The notes: generated by a model not told the origin, from the letters alone. Shown: positions 7,959-19,136, counted from the first letter of the stretch. The stretch: DNA of 64,000 bases from JAJFUE01 sp039683515 (GCA_039683515.1 JBDKRG010000044.1:3750-67749); one strand, 5' to 3'. Numbers and translations are program-made.

Positions 7959-9257
7959 ATGCGAAACATGTTTGTGGCCCTGCTGCTGGTCGTCCTTGCG
8001 CAGGGGGCGTGGGCGGGGCCGGTGCGGCTGGACACGGCCGTGAGCAAGCCGATCCTGGCCGCGGGGCAGAAGCAGACCGTTTACCTCAAGGTGGGCCTGA
8101 CCGGCGTCAAGCCCGACAAGCCCGGCTCGCGCATCCCGGCCAACATCGCGATCGTGCTCGACCGGTCGGGCTCGATGAGCGGCGTGAAACTCGCCGCCGC
8201 GCGCGAGGCCGCCATCGACGCCATCCGTCGCCTGAGCCGCGACGACATCGTCTCGGTCGTGACCTACGACGACACGGTCGAGGTCCTCGTCCCGGCGACG
8301 CGGCTGACCGATCCCGAGAGCGTCATCGCGAAGGTGCGGCAGATCGGGTGGGGCAACTCGACGGCGCTGTTCGCCGGCGTCAGCAAGGGCTCGGAGGAAT
8401 TGCACAAGTTCATGGGGCGCGACCGCGTCAGCCGCATGGTGCTGCTCTCGGACGGCCTGGCGAACGTGGGGCCGAGCTCGCCTTCGGACCTGCAGGAGCT
8501 CGGGACGTCGCTCGGGCGCGAGGGGATCGGCGTGACCACCATCGGCCTGGGGCTCGATTACAACGAGGACCTCATGTCGAAGCTCGCCGCGGCGAGCAAC
8601 GGGCGGCATTACTTCGTGCGCGAGCCGGCCGAGCTGGCGCGCGCGTTCGACAAGGAATTCGGCGACGTCATGACGATCGTCGCGCAGGAGGTCCGGCTCG
8701 AGATCAAGTGCGCCGACGGCGTGCGCCCGGTCCGGGTGCTCGGGCGCGGCGGCGACGTGCGCGGCCAGACGGTGCGCCTCGATTTGAACCAGCTCTACAG
8801 CGACTTCGAGCGCAGCGCCATCTTCGAGCTGGAAGTCCCGGCCGGCGAGGCAAAGCAGGCGCGCGAGGTCGCGAGCGTCATGGTCGATTTCAGCAACATG
8901 CAGACGCGCGCGCGGGAGAAGCTGAGCAACTCCGTCGGCGTGCGCTTCACCGACTCGGCCGCCGAGGCCGATCGCAGCGAAAACCGCGACGTCATGATCC
9001 TGGTCGTCGAGCAGATCGGCGCCGAGCGGAACATGATGGCGACCGAGCTGCGCGACAAGGGCGAAATCGACAAGGCCCGCCAACTGCTCCTTTCGAACTC
9101 CGCGTTTTTGTCGGATAATGCAGCCCGATATAAATCGGAGATGCTGGACCAACAAAATTGGCTCAATAAGGCGGACGCGGCGAACCTCGATCCAGCCAAG
9201 TGGCAGATGCAACGCAAGCAGATGAGGCAATACCAGAACAAGGCCACCATTAAATAA
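7959..9257 (+). CDS. Secreted von Willebrand factor A-domain protein
   Basis: 432 residues. The start ATG at 7959 is chosen because GGAGG (7945-7949) lies 9 nt upstream and the encoded MRNMFVALLLVVLAQGAWA is a Sec signal peptide. The upstream open frame is not coding. A VWA domain follows with an intact MIDAS metal site: D68-R-S70-G-S72, a threonine in GNSTALFAG and the SDGLANVG loop. The C-terminal part is of the kind seen in secreted VWA proteins related to YfbK, with a final helical, Gln/Lys-rich tail. VWA domains bind ligands through a divalent cation. The stop is 14 nt before a sensor kinase gene, so the protein may act in the periplasm with that kinase; this link is inferred. Confidence 0.85.
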   Translation: MRNMFVALLLVVLAQGAWAGPVRLDTAVSKPILAAGQKQTVYLKVGLTGVKPDKPGSRIPANIAIVLDRSGSMSGVKLAAAREAAIDAIRRLSRDDIVSVVTYDDTVEVLVPATRLTDPESVIAKVRQIGWGNSTALFAGVSKGSEELHKFMGRDRVSRMVLLSDGLANVGPSSPSDLQELGTSLGREGIGVTTIGLGLDYNEDLMSKLAAASNGRHYFVREPAELARAFDKEFGDVMTIVAQEVRLEIKCADGVRPVRVLGRGGDVRGQTVRLDLNQLYSDFERSAIFELEVPAGEAKQAREVASVMVDFSNMQTRAREKLSNSVGVRFTDSAAEADRSENRDVMILVVEQIGAERNMMATELRDKGEIDKARQLLLSNSAFLSDNAARYKSEMLDQQNWLNKADAANLDPAKWQMQRKQMRQYQNKATIK

Positions 9258-9271
9258 CGGAAGGTTATTTG

Positions 9272-10888
9272 TTGAGGCGTCGGTTGATCATTGTCTTTGT
9301 GCTGCTCGTCGTGGGGCCGCTTCTGTTGCTGGCCGGGCTCGGGGCGAAATGGGCTCGGCTCGAGCGGGAGCGGCTTCAGTTTCAATTTCGCGAGCTTCTG
9401 GCCGGGAAGCTGCGCGACATCGACGGCTCGCTCGCTCGCGTGATCCAGAAGAACGAGCGCGAGCTGGTCGAGCTGATCCGCGACCCGCCGGCCGAGTTGG
9501 ACGGCTTGCGCGAAAGGCACCCGTGGGTCCGGCAGGCGTTTCTGCTCGATCCCGAAGGCAAGTTGCTCTTTCCGGACCTGCGGGCGCCCTCGGCCGGCGA
9601 CATGGCGTTCATCGACCGCACGCGCGAGATCTGGCTGCGTGGCGAGCTGTTGCGGCGGCGGCCGGGCCTGGGTCCGGCGGCGCAGGCAATGCAGATGTTA
9701 TCGAACCAGGCCGTGCCGATGCAGGGGATGGACCCCGGCAGCGCGGGCGAGGCGAGCGGGTGGTACACGTGGTATTGGGGGAGCGGGCTCAACCTGATCT
9801 ATTACCACTGGCTGGGTGACGGCCGCTGCCTCGGGGTCGAGCTCGACCGCGTCAGGTTGCTTGCCGATCTCATCGGGCAGATGCCCGACACCGCGTCCCG
9901 CAACGACCGGCTGGCCGACGGCCGGATCGCCCTGCGCGACTCCAACGGCGCGCTCCTTTACCAGTGGGGCGCGTATGCGTACCAGGCGAACGAAAAGCAG
10001 GCGGCGGCGCAGGCGCTCTCGGCGCCGCTCCAGTCGTGGCGGCTCGAGTATTACGCCCCGGCGAGCCTCTTTGCCGCGGCGGGGGGGCTCGCGTTCAGCT
10101 ACGTCGCGGGGTTCGCCGCGGTCGCGCTGGCGCTCATCGGCCTGGCGGTTTACTTCTACCGCGAGAGCACGCGCGAGTTGCGCCTGGCCGGCCAGCGCGT
10201 CAGTTTCGTCAACCAGGTCTCGCACGAGCTCAAGACGCCGCTCACGAACGTGCGGCTCTACGCCGAGCTCCTTCAGCAGCATCTGGATGGCGAGGACGAG
10301 ACGGCGCAGCGGCATTTGAACATCGTCGTCGAGGAATGCGGGCGGCTGTCGCGCCTCATCGGGAACGTGCTGACGTTCGGCCGCAGCCAGCGCGGCGCGC
10401 TTACGATCCACCCGACCCCCGGCCGCGTCGACGAGATCATCCAGCGCGTTCTCGACGGCTACCGCCCGGCGCTCGAGCGGCGCGGGATCCGGGTGCAATA
10501 CAGCCCGGGCAAGGCGACGCAGGTCATGGTCGCGGCCGACGTCGTCGAGCAGATCGTGGGCAACCTGCTGAGCAACATCGAGAAGTACGCCGCGGCCGGC
10601 GGCGTGGCGGAGATTGCGAGCGAGCAGCGCGACGGGATGACGCTGATCACGGTCGCCGATCACGGGCCGGGCATTCCGGCCGCCGAGCGGGAGAACGTGT
10701 TCAGGCCGTTTTACAGGTTGAGCGCCGCGCTTCATGACGGCGCGGCCGGGACGGGGATCGGCCTGCCGATCGCGCGGGATCTGGCGCGGCGCCATGGCGG
10801 GGACCTCAAGGTCGTCGCGGCGGAGAAAGGCGCGGCGTTCGAGGTGCGGCTCGCGACGCCGGAAGCGGTGGAAATGGAACGCGGATGA
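9272..10888 (+). CDS. Membrane sensor histidine kinase
   Basis: 538 residues. The start is TTG at 9272 (MRRRLIIVFVLLVV), 7 nt after GGAAGG (9259-9264); an adjacent in-frame TTG at 9269 is the alternative. The first membrane segment is residues 5-22. A large extracytoplasmic sensor region without a named domain runs to about 265, followed by a second membrane segment (about 267-295, ending LIGLAVYFY). HisKA has the phospho-acceptor His318 in VSHELKTPLTN. The HATPase domain shows the N box VGNLLSNIEKYA, the G1 box ADHGPGIP and the G2 box GTGIGLPIA. All catalytic boxes look intact. It is translated just after the VWA gene and pairs with the response regulator downstream. Confidence 0.9.
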   Translation: MRRRLIIVFVLLVVGPLLLLAGLGAKWARLERERLQFQFRELLAGKLRDIDGSLARVIQKNERELVELIRDPPAELDGLRERHPWVRQAFLLDPEGKLLFPDLRAPSAGDMAFIDRTREIWLRGELLRRRPGLGPAAQAMQMLSNQAVPMQGMDPGSAGEASGWYTWYWGSGLNLIYYHWLGDGRCLGVELDRVRLLADLIGQMPDTASRNDRLADGRIALRDSNGALLYQWGAYAYQANEKQAAAQALSAPLQSWRLEYYAPASLFAAAGGLAFSYVAGFAAVALALIGLAVYFYRESTRELRLAGQRVSFVNQVSHELKTPLTNVRLYAELLQQHLDGEDETAQRHLNIVVEECGRLSRLIGNVLTFGRSQRGALTIHPTPGRVDEIIQRVLDGYRPALERRGIRVQYSPGKATQVMVAADVVEQIVGNLLSNIEKYAAAGGVAEIASEQRDGMTLITVADHGPGIPAAERENVFRPFYRLSAALHDGAAGTGIGLPIARDLARRHGGDLKVVAAEKGAAFEVRLATPEAVEMERG

Positions 10889-10916
10889 CGCGGTTTGGGC
10901 GGATCGGCGCGGATGA

Positions 10917-10962
10917 GCCGGATTCGATTTTCGATTCCGATTACGAGCACGAGCACGAATAA
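10917..10962. repeat. ACGA hexamer array upstream of the response regulator
   Basis: GATTCGATTTTCGATTCCGA followed by TTACGA and GCACGA GCACGA, ending 13 nt before the response regulator start. It separates the kinase and regulator genes. Confidence 0.8.
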
Positions 10963-10974
10963 GGGACGGGCAAC

Positions 10975-11661
10975 ATGAAAGTGCTGATTGTCGAGGACGA
11001 CGAGCATATTCGCAATGGGCTCGACGAAATCCTCCGGGGCGAGGGATATGAAACGTGCCTGGCGGCCGACGGGCGCGCGGGGCTCGAGCTGTTTCGGGCC
11101 GAGACGCCCGATTTCGTGTGCCTCGACATCATGATGCCGGGCGTGAACGGCTACGACGTCTGCCGCGAGCTGCGCCGGCAGTCGCCCAAACTTCCCATCG
11201 TGTTCATCAGCGCCAAGAGCGAGGAGATCGACAAGGTCGTCGGCTTCGAGCTCGGCGCGGACGACTTCATTACAAAGCCTTTTGGAGTCCGCGAGGTCGT
11301 GGCGCGGATCCGGGCGGTCACGCGCCGGTGCCTTGCGGCGGCGCCGCAGAGCGACGAAACCAGTTCCTTCTCGATGGGCGACATTGAAGTTTTCCCCGCG
11401 CAGCTCAGGGCCCGCCGCGGCGAGCAGAGCATCGACCTCAGCCTGCGCGACGTCAGGATCCTGCGGGCGCTCTGCCGCAATCCGGGCAAGGTCCTTGACC
11501 GGCGCGCGCTGTTTGCGTGCGGGTGGGGGATCAATCACCTGCCCAACAGCCGCACGCTCGACCAGCACATCAGCCAGCTCAGGAAACGGATCGAAATCGA
11601 CCCGCAGGACCCGGTGATCATCCGGACGGTGCATGGGGTCGGATACAGATACGATCAATAA
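10975..11661 (+). CDS. OmpR/PhoB-family response regulator
   Basis: 228 residues, normal for this class. The receiver domain (1-120) has the acidic pair E7-D8/D9, phospho-acceptor D51 in CLDIMMPG and the conserved K101 in FITKPFG. A winged-helix Trans_reg_C domain follows (about 135-228), with SLRDVRILRALCRNPGKV, the recognition helix around NSRTLDQHISQLRKRI and the wing IIRTVHGVGYRY. The protein is a DNA-binding transcription regulator, almost certainly phosphorylated by the kinase encoded immediately upstream. Its targets are unknown. The stop codon TAA shares its last base with a long inverted repeat. Confidence 0.93.
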   Translation: MKVLIVEDDEHIRNGLDEILRGEGYETCLAADGRAGLELFRAETPDFVCLDIMMPGVNGYDVCRELRRQSPKLPIVFISAKSEEIDKVVGFELGADDFITKPFGVREVVARIRAVTRRCLAAAPQSDETSSFSMGDIEVFPAQLRARRGEQSIDLSLRDVRILRALCRNPGKVLDRRALFACGWGINHLPNSRTLDQHISQLRKRIEIDPQDPVIIRTVHGVGYRYDQ

Positions 11662-11810
11662 AATCCTAAATCCGAATATCTAAATCCTAAACACATTCGA
11701 ATCCCGAAATTCAAATGCCGGCGGGATTTCATGGGACAGGTCACGTGCTGGAGTTTCGGGTTTTTAGAATTCGGGTTTGTTTCGGATTTAGATATTCGGA
11801 TTTAGGATTT
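11661..11810. repeat. 150-bp inverted repeat with perfect 27-bp arms
   Basis: The arms at 11661-11687 and 11784-11810 are exact reverse complements, built from AAATCC(T/G) heptamer-like units. Pairing continues imperfectly inward. The left arm starts on the last base of the response regulator stop codon. It may fold as a long hairpin and end transcription from the kinase operon. Confidence 0.85.
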
Positions 11811-11896
11811 GTTGACTTACCTCCCCAAACTTGATTGACTCATAGGTTAAATACCCCGCACTCGAGTGCCGGGGAGGCCCCGGAGGATTTTTTTAT

Positions 11897-13402
<1,506 letters not shown>

Positions 13403-13407
13403 AAAAC

Positions 13408-13439
<32 letters not shown>

Positions 13440-13443
13440 AAAG

Positions 13444-13466
13444 TCGCCCGCGAGGGCGATTTTTTT
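13444..13466 (+). terminator. Rho-independent terminator of guaB
   Basis: TCGCCC stem, GCGA loop, GGGCGA, then seven T; preceded by an A-run, so it could also work for the opposite strand. Confidence 0.9.
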
Positions 13467-13544
13467 ATGGCATACCCACAAGACCCATAGGACCCATTAG
13501 AGTGCTTCCAAGAAGTTCTGTCGCGATTCTCGACGAAGAATGTG

Positions 13545-13586
13545 TGGATTCGATTACGATTACGACGCACGACGCACGAGGACGAA
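13545..13586. repeat. ACGA hexamer array
   Basis: GATTCGATTACGATTACGA followed by CGCACGA-type units. It lies between the guaB terminator and the end of the MFS gene. Confidence 0.75.
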
Positions 13587-13617
13587 CCGATAACTTTTGT
13601 CACGCGCTCTAACCGCT

Positions 13618-14751
13618 CTACCGGCGCCGAATGATGATGTGGATCGTCCAGACCGCCATGAGCGGGAGGGCCCCGAGCCAGAAGGCGACGTCGGGGCGGC
13701 CGGTGAGTTTCATGAGCACGCCGCCGTAGATCGGGCCGGTGGTCGCCCCGAGCGCCAGAAGCGCCTCGTGGAAGCCCAGGTTGGAGCCTTTCTCCGGCTC
13801 GAGCGTCGAGTAATAGATGCTGAGGGCGTAGGCCATCCCGAGCGCCACGCCGACGCCCACGAACGGCAGGGCGAGGAGCAGCGGGTGGTGGACCGTGGCC
13901 GTCAGCAGGAGCATCAGGATCAGCAGGCCGTAGGCGGCGTGGTACGGCCCTGGGCTGAAATGCCAGACGCGGGTCGCGCCCATCGCCGCGAACGTCGCGA
14001 GCATCGCGCCGAGCCTGAACACGTGAAGCCCGGAGATGAATTCGGGCGCCAGCGGCGTGGGGCCACTCGCGGCCAGGTAGGGGAAGAGGTAAACGAGCAT
14101 CCCGGCCACGAAGAAGTTGGACGAGAGGGCGAGCCAGGCGAGGATCTTGTAGTGGCCGACGCGCGGGTGGATCTCGAGCTGCTCGGGCTTGGCGATCTGG
14201 CCCGAGGCCGGGCGCGTGAGGGTCAGGACCGCCAGCGCAACGCAGAAATAGGCCGCCGCGCCGAGGTAGGGGGCGCGCGTGCCGAGCATTTCGTAGAGGA
14301 CCGAGTTGGTCGTCGAGCCGAGCATCGCCCCGATGCACCAGCTGATGTTGAACCGGGCCAGGACGGCGCTCATCGCCGCCGGCGTCGTGGCATCGCTCAG
14401 TGTGCCGATGAACGGCGCCCAGAAGCAGCCCAGCAGCGTGAGCTGCAGCGCCGAGACGGCGAGGAGGAAAACGAAGCTGTTGGAGACGGGCATCAGCAGG
14501 GCGAGCGCGATCTGCGCGGCGAGGCCGGCGAGCATCCACGGCCGGCGGCCGGTGCGGTCGGAGAGGCGCCCGGCAACCAGGGCCATCGCCGCGTAGCCGC
14601 CGTTGCTGAGCATGCCGAGCAGGCCGAGCTGGAATCCGTTGGCGTGGAAGCGCTCGAGCGCGTCGATGGGCTGGGCGAGCGCCAGCATGAACGCGGCGCA
14701 CTCGACGAAGAACGCCGGGACGAGGAAATAAATCCAGCGCGGGACGAGCAT
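13618..14751 (-). CDS. Major facilitator superfamily transporter
   Basis: 377-residue integral membrane protein with about 11-12 predicted transmembrane helices, a little short for the MFS. The loop 2-3 signature is GRLSDRTGRRPW. The N-terminus MLVPRWIYFLVPAFFVE is the first helix. The start ATG at 14751 lies 14 nt after the glgC-like stop, so the two genes are probably translated from one mRNA. The substrate is unknown. Pairing with a nucleotidyltransferase-like glgC gene hints at a sugar or sugar-derived molecule, but this is only context. The long upstream continuation of the frame is an artefact of reading through the glgC region in another frame. Confidence 0.85.
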   Translation of the reverse strand: MLVPRWIYFLVPAFFVECAAFMLALAQPIDALERFHANGFQLGLLGMLSNGGYAAMALVAGRLSDRTGRRPWMLAGLAAQIALALLMPVSNSFVFLLAVSALQLTLLGCFWAPFIGTLSDATTPAAMSAVLARFNISWCIGAMLGSTTNSVLYEMLGTRAPYLGAAAYFCVALAVLTLTRPASGQIAKPEQLEIHPRVGHYKILAWLALSSNFFVAGMLVYLFPYLAASGPTPLAPEFISGLHVFRLGAMLATFAAMGATRVWHFSPGPYHAAYGLLILMLLLTATVHHPLLLALPFVGVGVALGMAYALSIYYSTLEPEKGSNLGFHEALLALGATTGPIYGGVLMKLTGRPDVAFWLGALPLMAVWTIHIIIRRR

Positions 14752-14765
14752 CGGAATGAAGCCAA

Positions 14766-15962
14766 TCAGATTGAGATCACGGTCTCGAGCTGGGCGCCGG
14801 CCGCGATCGTTTCGCCGGGGGCGAGCTGGTAGCCCTTGGGCAGCACGGTCAGCGGCGGCTGGGCGCCCGGCTCGCACGCGCCGACGCTCGAGCCGTCCGC
14901 CAGGCGGGCGTCCTTGTCGATGACCGCGTAGCGGACCCGGCAGTTCTCGCCGATCGTGACGTCGTGGAAGATCACGCAGTGGTCGACGACGCTCCCCTTG
15001 CCGACGGTCACGCCGGGCGACAGGACGGAGTTGACCACCTTGCCCTCGATGTGGCAGCCCGAGGCGATGATCGAGTCGCTCACCTCGGAGTCCTCGCTGA
15101 AGTAGGCGGGCGTGCGCGAGCTGAAATTGCGGTCCGAGTAGTTGGTCATGACGTTCCAGCTCGAGTCGAACAGGCGCACCTCGCCGCAGGCCAGCTGCAT
15201 GTGGAAATCGAAGTATTCGCGCAGGTTGCCGAGGTAGAACCACGGGCGGTTGAAGATCCACGCCTGGGCGTTGATGCGCTTGATGTGCGGCTGGATGATG
15301 TCGCCGGTCAGGTTGAACGACTCGCCGTGCTTGGGGCGGCAGGCGTCGAGCAGCTTGATGAGCGCCGTCCGGCGGAAGCAGTAGATGCCGGTCGAGACGA
15401 TCGGGCTGACCGGCCGCTCGGGTTTCTCGATGAAGTCGTTGATGCGGCCGCTCTCGTCGATGAACACGTTGCCGAAGCGCGGATGCTGCTGCTCGAGCGG
15501 GATCCGCGTGCAGGCCACGGTCAGGTCGGCGTCGGTCTGGTGGTGGTGCTCGAGGAGCCGGCGGTAATCCATCTGGTAGGCGTGCTCGCCCGACAGGATC
15601 AGGATGTCGCGGTCCTCGTCGGTGCTGATCATGTGCAGGTTCTTGTCGATCGCGTCGCCGGTGCCGTGGAACCAGCGCGTCTCGCTGACGCCGACGAACG
15701 GCGTCATGATGCGCAGGCTGCGGTCGGCCATGTCGTAGTCCCAGGGGCGGCCCGAGCCGACGTGCTCGATGAGCGGCGCCGGCAGGAACTGGATGACGAT
15801 CCCGACCGAGTTGATGTTGGAGTGGCTCAGGTTGCTGAGGACGAAGTCGATGATCCGGTAGGATCCGGCCACCGGGAACGCCGACTTGGTGCGCTGCTCC
15901 GAAAGCGGCCCGAAGTCCATCCCGCGCCCGCCCGCCAAAACCAGTGCCGCCACCCGATCCAT
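14766..15962 (-). CDS. GlgC-like glucose-1-phosphate adenylyltransferase homologue, atypical active-site loop
   Basis: 398 residues, normal for GlgC. The N-terminal nucleotidyltransferase domain begins MDRVAALVLAGGRG and keeps SYRIIDFVLSN, FGNVFIDESGRI and FIEKPE. The C-terminal left-handed beta-helix follows (SIIASGCHIEGKVVNSVL and onwards). True GlgC makes ADP-glucose for glycogen. Here the signature loop reads GGRGMDFGPLSEQRTKSAF instead of GGRGTRLxxLTxxRAKPAV, so the catalytic Arg of the GTRL motif is missing. It may be a regulatory or re-specialised paralogue. The start ATG at 15962 is preferred over the upstream TTG; a GGGGG tract is nearby. An MFS gene follows by 14 nt. Confidence 0.8.
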   Translation of the reverse strand: MDRVAALVLAGGRGMDFGPLSEQRTKSAFPVAGSYRIIDFVLSNLSHSNINSVGIVIQFLPAPLIEHVGSGRPWDYDMADRSLRIMTPFVGVSETRWFHGTGDAIDKNLHMISTDEDRDILILSGEHAYQMDYRRLLEHHHQTDADLTVACTRIPLEQQHPRFGNVFIDESGRINDFIEKPERPVSPIVSTGIYCFRRTALIKLLDACRPKHGESFNLTGDIIQPHIKRINAQAWIFNRPWFYLGNLREYFDFHMQLACGEVRLFDSSWNVMTNYSDRNFSSRTPAYFSEDSEVSDSIIASGCHIEGKVVNSVLSPGVTVGKGSVVDHCVIFHDVTIGENCRVRYAVIDKDARLADGSSVGACEPGAQPPLTVLPKGYQLAPGETIAAGAQLETVISI

Positions 15963-16155
15963 GACCAACCCCCGGATAGAATCTCGTCGAAAGACACACT
16001 CAGTCTAACAGGATGAATACGGCGATGGCAAGCCGCTGGATGGCGGATTGCGGGTTGGGTGGGATGAAACCTAAACCGTCAGCGGGCGGATGTCGATAAA
16101 GGCTCAAGGGGGGGAGACATGCCCCGGCGCCGATGTTGTGGCGAAAGGTTCACGG

Positions 16156-16719
16156 ATGAACGAGTTGGCGAAAAATCGGGCTCAAGACGGCGAAGCGCGG
16201 CCGAACCTGAAGCGGCGCGCGCGGATCATGGTCGCGCTGATCGTGGTGCTGATCCTGATGGGGGTCAACCTGGCGATCGGGACCGACCGGCTCCAGATCG
16301 AGAAGGTGATCTCGGAATCGATGCTCCCGACCCTGGAGATCGACGACCGCCTGCTGGTGGACAAGAACGCCGTCCCCAAGCGCTACGACATCGTGATCGT
16401 GAACGATCCGGACCGGCCCGGCGAGAAGCTCGTCAAGCGCATCATCGGCATGCCCGACGACCTCATCGTGATCGACGGCGGGGTCCTGTACGTCAACGGC
16501 GAGGAGCAGTTCTCGCGCCAGGTGACCGACAACACGATCGACTGGCGCGACCTGCGCGTGCGCGTCCCGCTCGGCAAGGTGTTCGTCCTCGGCGACAACC
16601 GCAACAACAGCTACGACAGCCTGAATTTCGGGCCGGTGGCGAAGGATCAGATCCGCGGCGTGATGCAGGGGATCATCTGGCCGCCCAGCCGCTGGCGGCG
16701 CGTGCAGCCGTTCGAGTGA
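16156..16719 (+). CDS. lepB: Signal peptidase I
   Basis: Membrane-bound serine protease that removes Sec/Tat signal peptides. 187 residues from the ATG at 16156, which follows AAAGG by 7 nt; the longer open frame upstream has no supporting signal. One membrane segment (about 23-42), then the catalytic Ser55 in SESMLPTL and the general base Lys94 in KLVKRIIGMP, with box E GDNRNNSYDS near the end. The short length and single membrane anchor resemble Gram-positive-type SipS rather than E. coli LepB. It should process the secreted VWA and beta-helix proteins encoded nearby, among others. All active-site motifs are intact. Confidence 0.95.
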   Translation: MNELAKNRAQDGEARPNLKRRARIMVALIVVLILMGVNLAIGTDRLQIEKVISESMLPTLEIDDRLLVDKNAVPKRYDIVIVNDPDRPGEKLVKRIIGMPDDLIVIDGGVLYVNGEEQFSRQVTDNTIDWRDLRVRVPLGKVFVLGDNRNNSYDSLNFGPVAKDQIRGVMQGIIWPPSRWRRVQPFE

Positions 16720-16724
16720 AAGCC

Positions 16725-16764
16725 GCATGGACTGACACGGACCCGCACGGACTGACACGGATGG
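16725..16764. repeat. CACGGAC array
   Basis: Repeats of CACGGAC/CACGGAT separated by CTGA, starting about 6 nt after the lepB stop and filling the convergent lepB/atpC spacer. The same family occurs at 2737-2773 and 40015-40048. Confidence 0.75.
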
Positions 16765-16772
16765 CTTAGAAA

Positions 16773-17033
16773 TCAAGCGGCCTCGGTGAGGCGGTCGGCG
16801 AGGATCGTGGCGACGTTGTCGCGCACCTCGATGAACCCGCCCGCGACCTCGTAGACTTTCTCGGCGCCGGCCTTGCGGACGGTCAGCTTGCCCCGGCCGA
16901 GGGCGGTCAGCAGCGGGGCGTGGTTGGAGAGCACGCCGAAGTAGCCCTCGAGGCCCGGGACGACGATCGAGCTCACGTCGTCGTCGTAGATCTTCTTTTC
17001 CTGCGTGTAGACCTGGAGCTTGAAGTCGGTCAT
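16773..17033 (-). CDS. atpC: ATP synthase F1 epsilon subunit, short form
   Basis: Central-stalk subunit of F1, 86 residues: LQVYTQEKKIYDDDVSSIVV then GYFGVLSNHAPLLTALGRGKL. Only the N-terminal beta-sandwich is present. The C-terminal helical hairpin found in about 135-residue homologues, which inhibits ATP hydrolysis in many bacteria, is absent. Naturally short epsilon subunits are known from other bacteria, so this need not be a truncation. It is the last gene of the atp operon, downstream of atpD across a spacer that holds an ACGA hexamer array. Confidence 0.93.
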   Translation of the reverse strand: MTDFKLQVYTQEKKIYDDDVSSIVVPGLEGYFGVLSNHAPLLTALGRGKLTVRKAGAEKVYEVAGGFIEVRDNVATILADRLTEAA

Positions 17034-17057
17034 CTCGTCGATCCTGCGATTTTTTTT

Positions 17058-17126
17058 CGTGCTCGTGCTCGTAATCGTAATCGAAAGTCGAAAATCGAAT
17101 GTGATGCCGGGTTCGGCGAACCCGGC

Positions 17127-17130
<4 letters not shown>
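17058..17130. repeat. ACGA hexamer array plus palindrome that supplies the atpD stop
   Basis: 17058-17099 is an ACGA hexamer array (minus-strand orientation). 17103-17129 is a palindrome, read on the minus strand as TAGGCCGGGTTCGCCGAACC and onwards; its first TAG is the atpD stop codon. Together they form the atpD-atpC spacer. Confidence 0.75.
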
Positions 17131-18545
<1,415 letters not shown>

Positions 18546-18572
18546 GGGGTTTTCCTTATCGCAACGGTTCTC

Positions 18573-19136
18573 TTTGTCGCAGAGATGCAGAGTTGGGCAG
18601 AGAGCGCAGAGTTCAATTCGTTTGAACGATCCGCGTTATGCCATCCTTTAATAGAATCACATTGAAGTTGATCAAGAGACCAAGTTCGTTTTCCGCTGTT
18701 TTCAAGTAGGACCGAACCTGAGCTTTGTGCAGGTCCAGCACCTTTTCAACCGACTTCAGTTCCACAACCAGCTTCTTCTCGATCCAGATATCAAGGCGTT
18801 CCTTCCCGACGTATTCGCCCTTATAGTAAATATTCAACACGGGCTGACGTTCATACTGTATGCCGCGCAATTTGAGTTCGTGTTCCAAGGCATTTTCATA
18901 CACCGATTCTTCGCGTCCCGGTCCCAATTCACGATGAACCTCGATCGCCGCTCCGATGACCAGATCGGACAATTGATTCAGATAAGGATCGGGTTCTTTC
19001 ATGATCCGGGCTCCATTCTGCCGCAGGGAACAATTTTTTTCATAAACTCGTCACCGCCGGCGTTGAGCGATCGCCTTCAATTTCCGGTTTTTATCTCTCT
19101 GCGTTCTCTGCTCTCCTCTGCATCTCCGCGACAAAA
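18573..19136. mobile_element. Putative 564-bp unit: GxxExxY gene between inverted CAGAG ends
   Basis: The left end (18573-18611) begins TTTGTCGCAGAGATGCAGAG. The right end (19095-19136) is its inverted copy, with the sequence GCGACAAAA at the outer tip. The ends resemble terminal inverted repeats around a nuclease-fold gene. The right tip touches the atpG stop codon and the left tip lies 27 nt before atpD, leaving just the atpD leader. Target-site duplication is not evident by eye. Mobility is inferred from the paired ends and from gene-less copies elsewhere in the window. Confidence 0.5.
18613..19002 (-). CDS. GxxExxY protein, PD-(D/E)XK nuclease-fold family
   Basis: 129 residues, full length for the GxxExxY family (Pfam PDDEXK_3 type), whose function is not established. 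The name motif is seen as G-R-E-E-S-V-Y in ELGPGREESVYENAL. The nuclease-like core is LDIWIEKKLVVELKS, giving the D and ExK of a PD-(D/E)XK site. The gene sits between atpG and atpD on the same strand but has no role in ATP synthase. Codon use and GC are lower than its neighbours, which suggests arrival from elsewhere. It is flanked on both sides by inverted CAGAG-family repeats. The family call is firm; the enzymatic activity is inferred from motifs. Confidence 0.9.
   Translation of the reverse strand: MKEPDPYLNQLSDLVIGAAIEVHRELGPGREESVYENALEHELKLRGIQYERQPVLNIYYKGEYVGKERLDIWIEKKLVVELKSVEKVLDLHKAQVRSYLKTAENELGLLINFNVILLKDGITRIVQTN

Noticed and set aside
13618..15999. A 793-codon minus-strand frame covering glgC and the MFS gene
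   Set aside because: Only its last 377 codons encode a protein (the MFS transporter); the first part is a shadow of the glgC frame.
18613..19002. The GxxExxY protein as an ATP synthase accessory factor
   Set aside because: It has a nuclease-type fold, lower GC and flanking repeats, and similar genes occur in unrelated contexts; position in the operon looks accidental.
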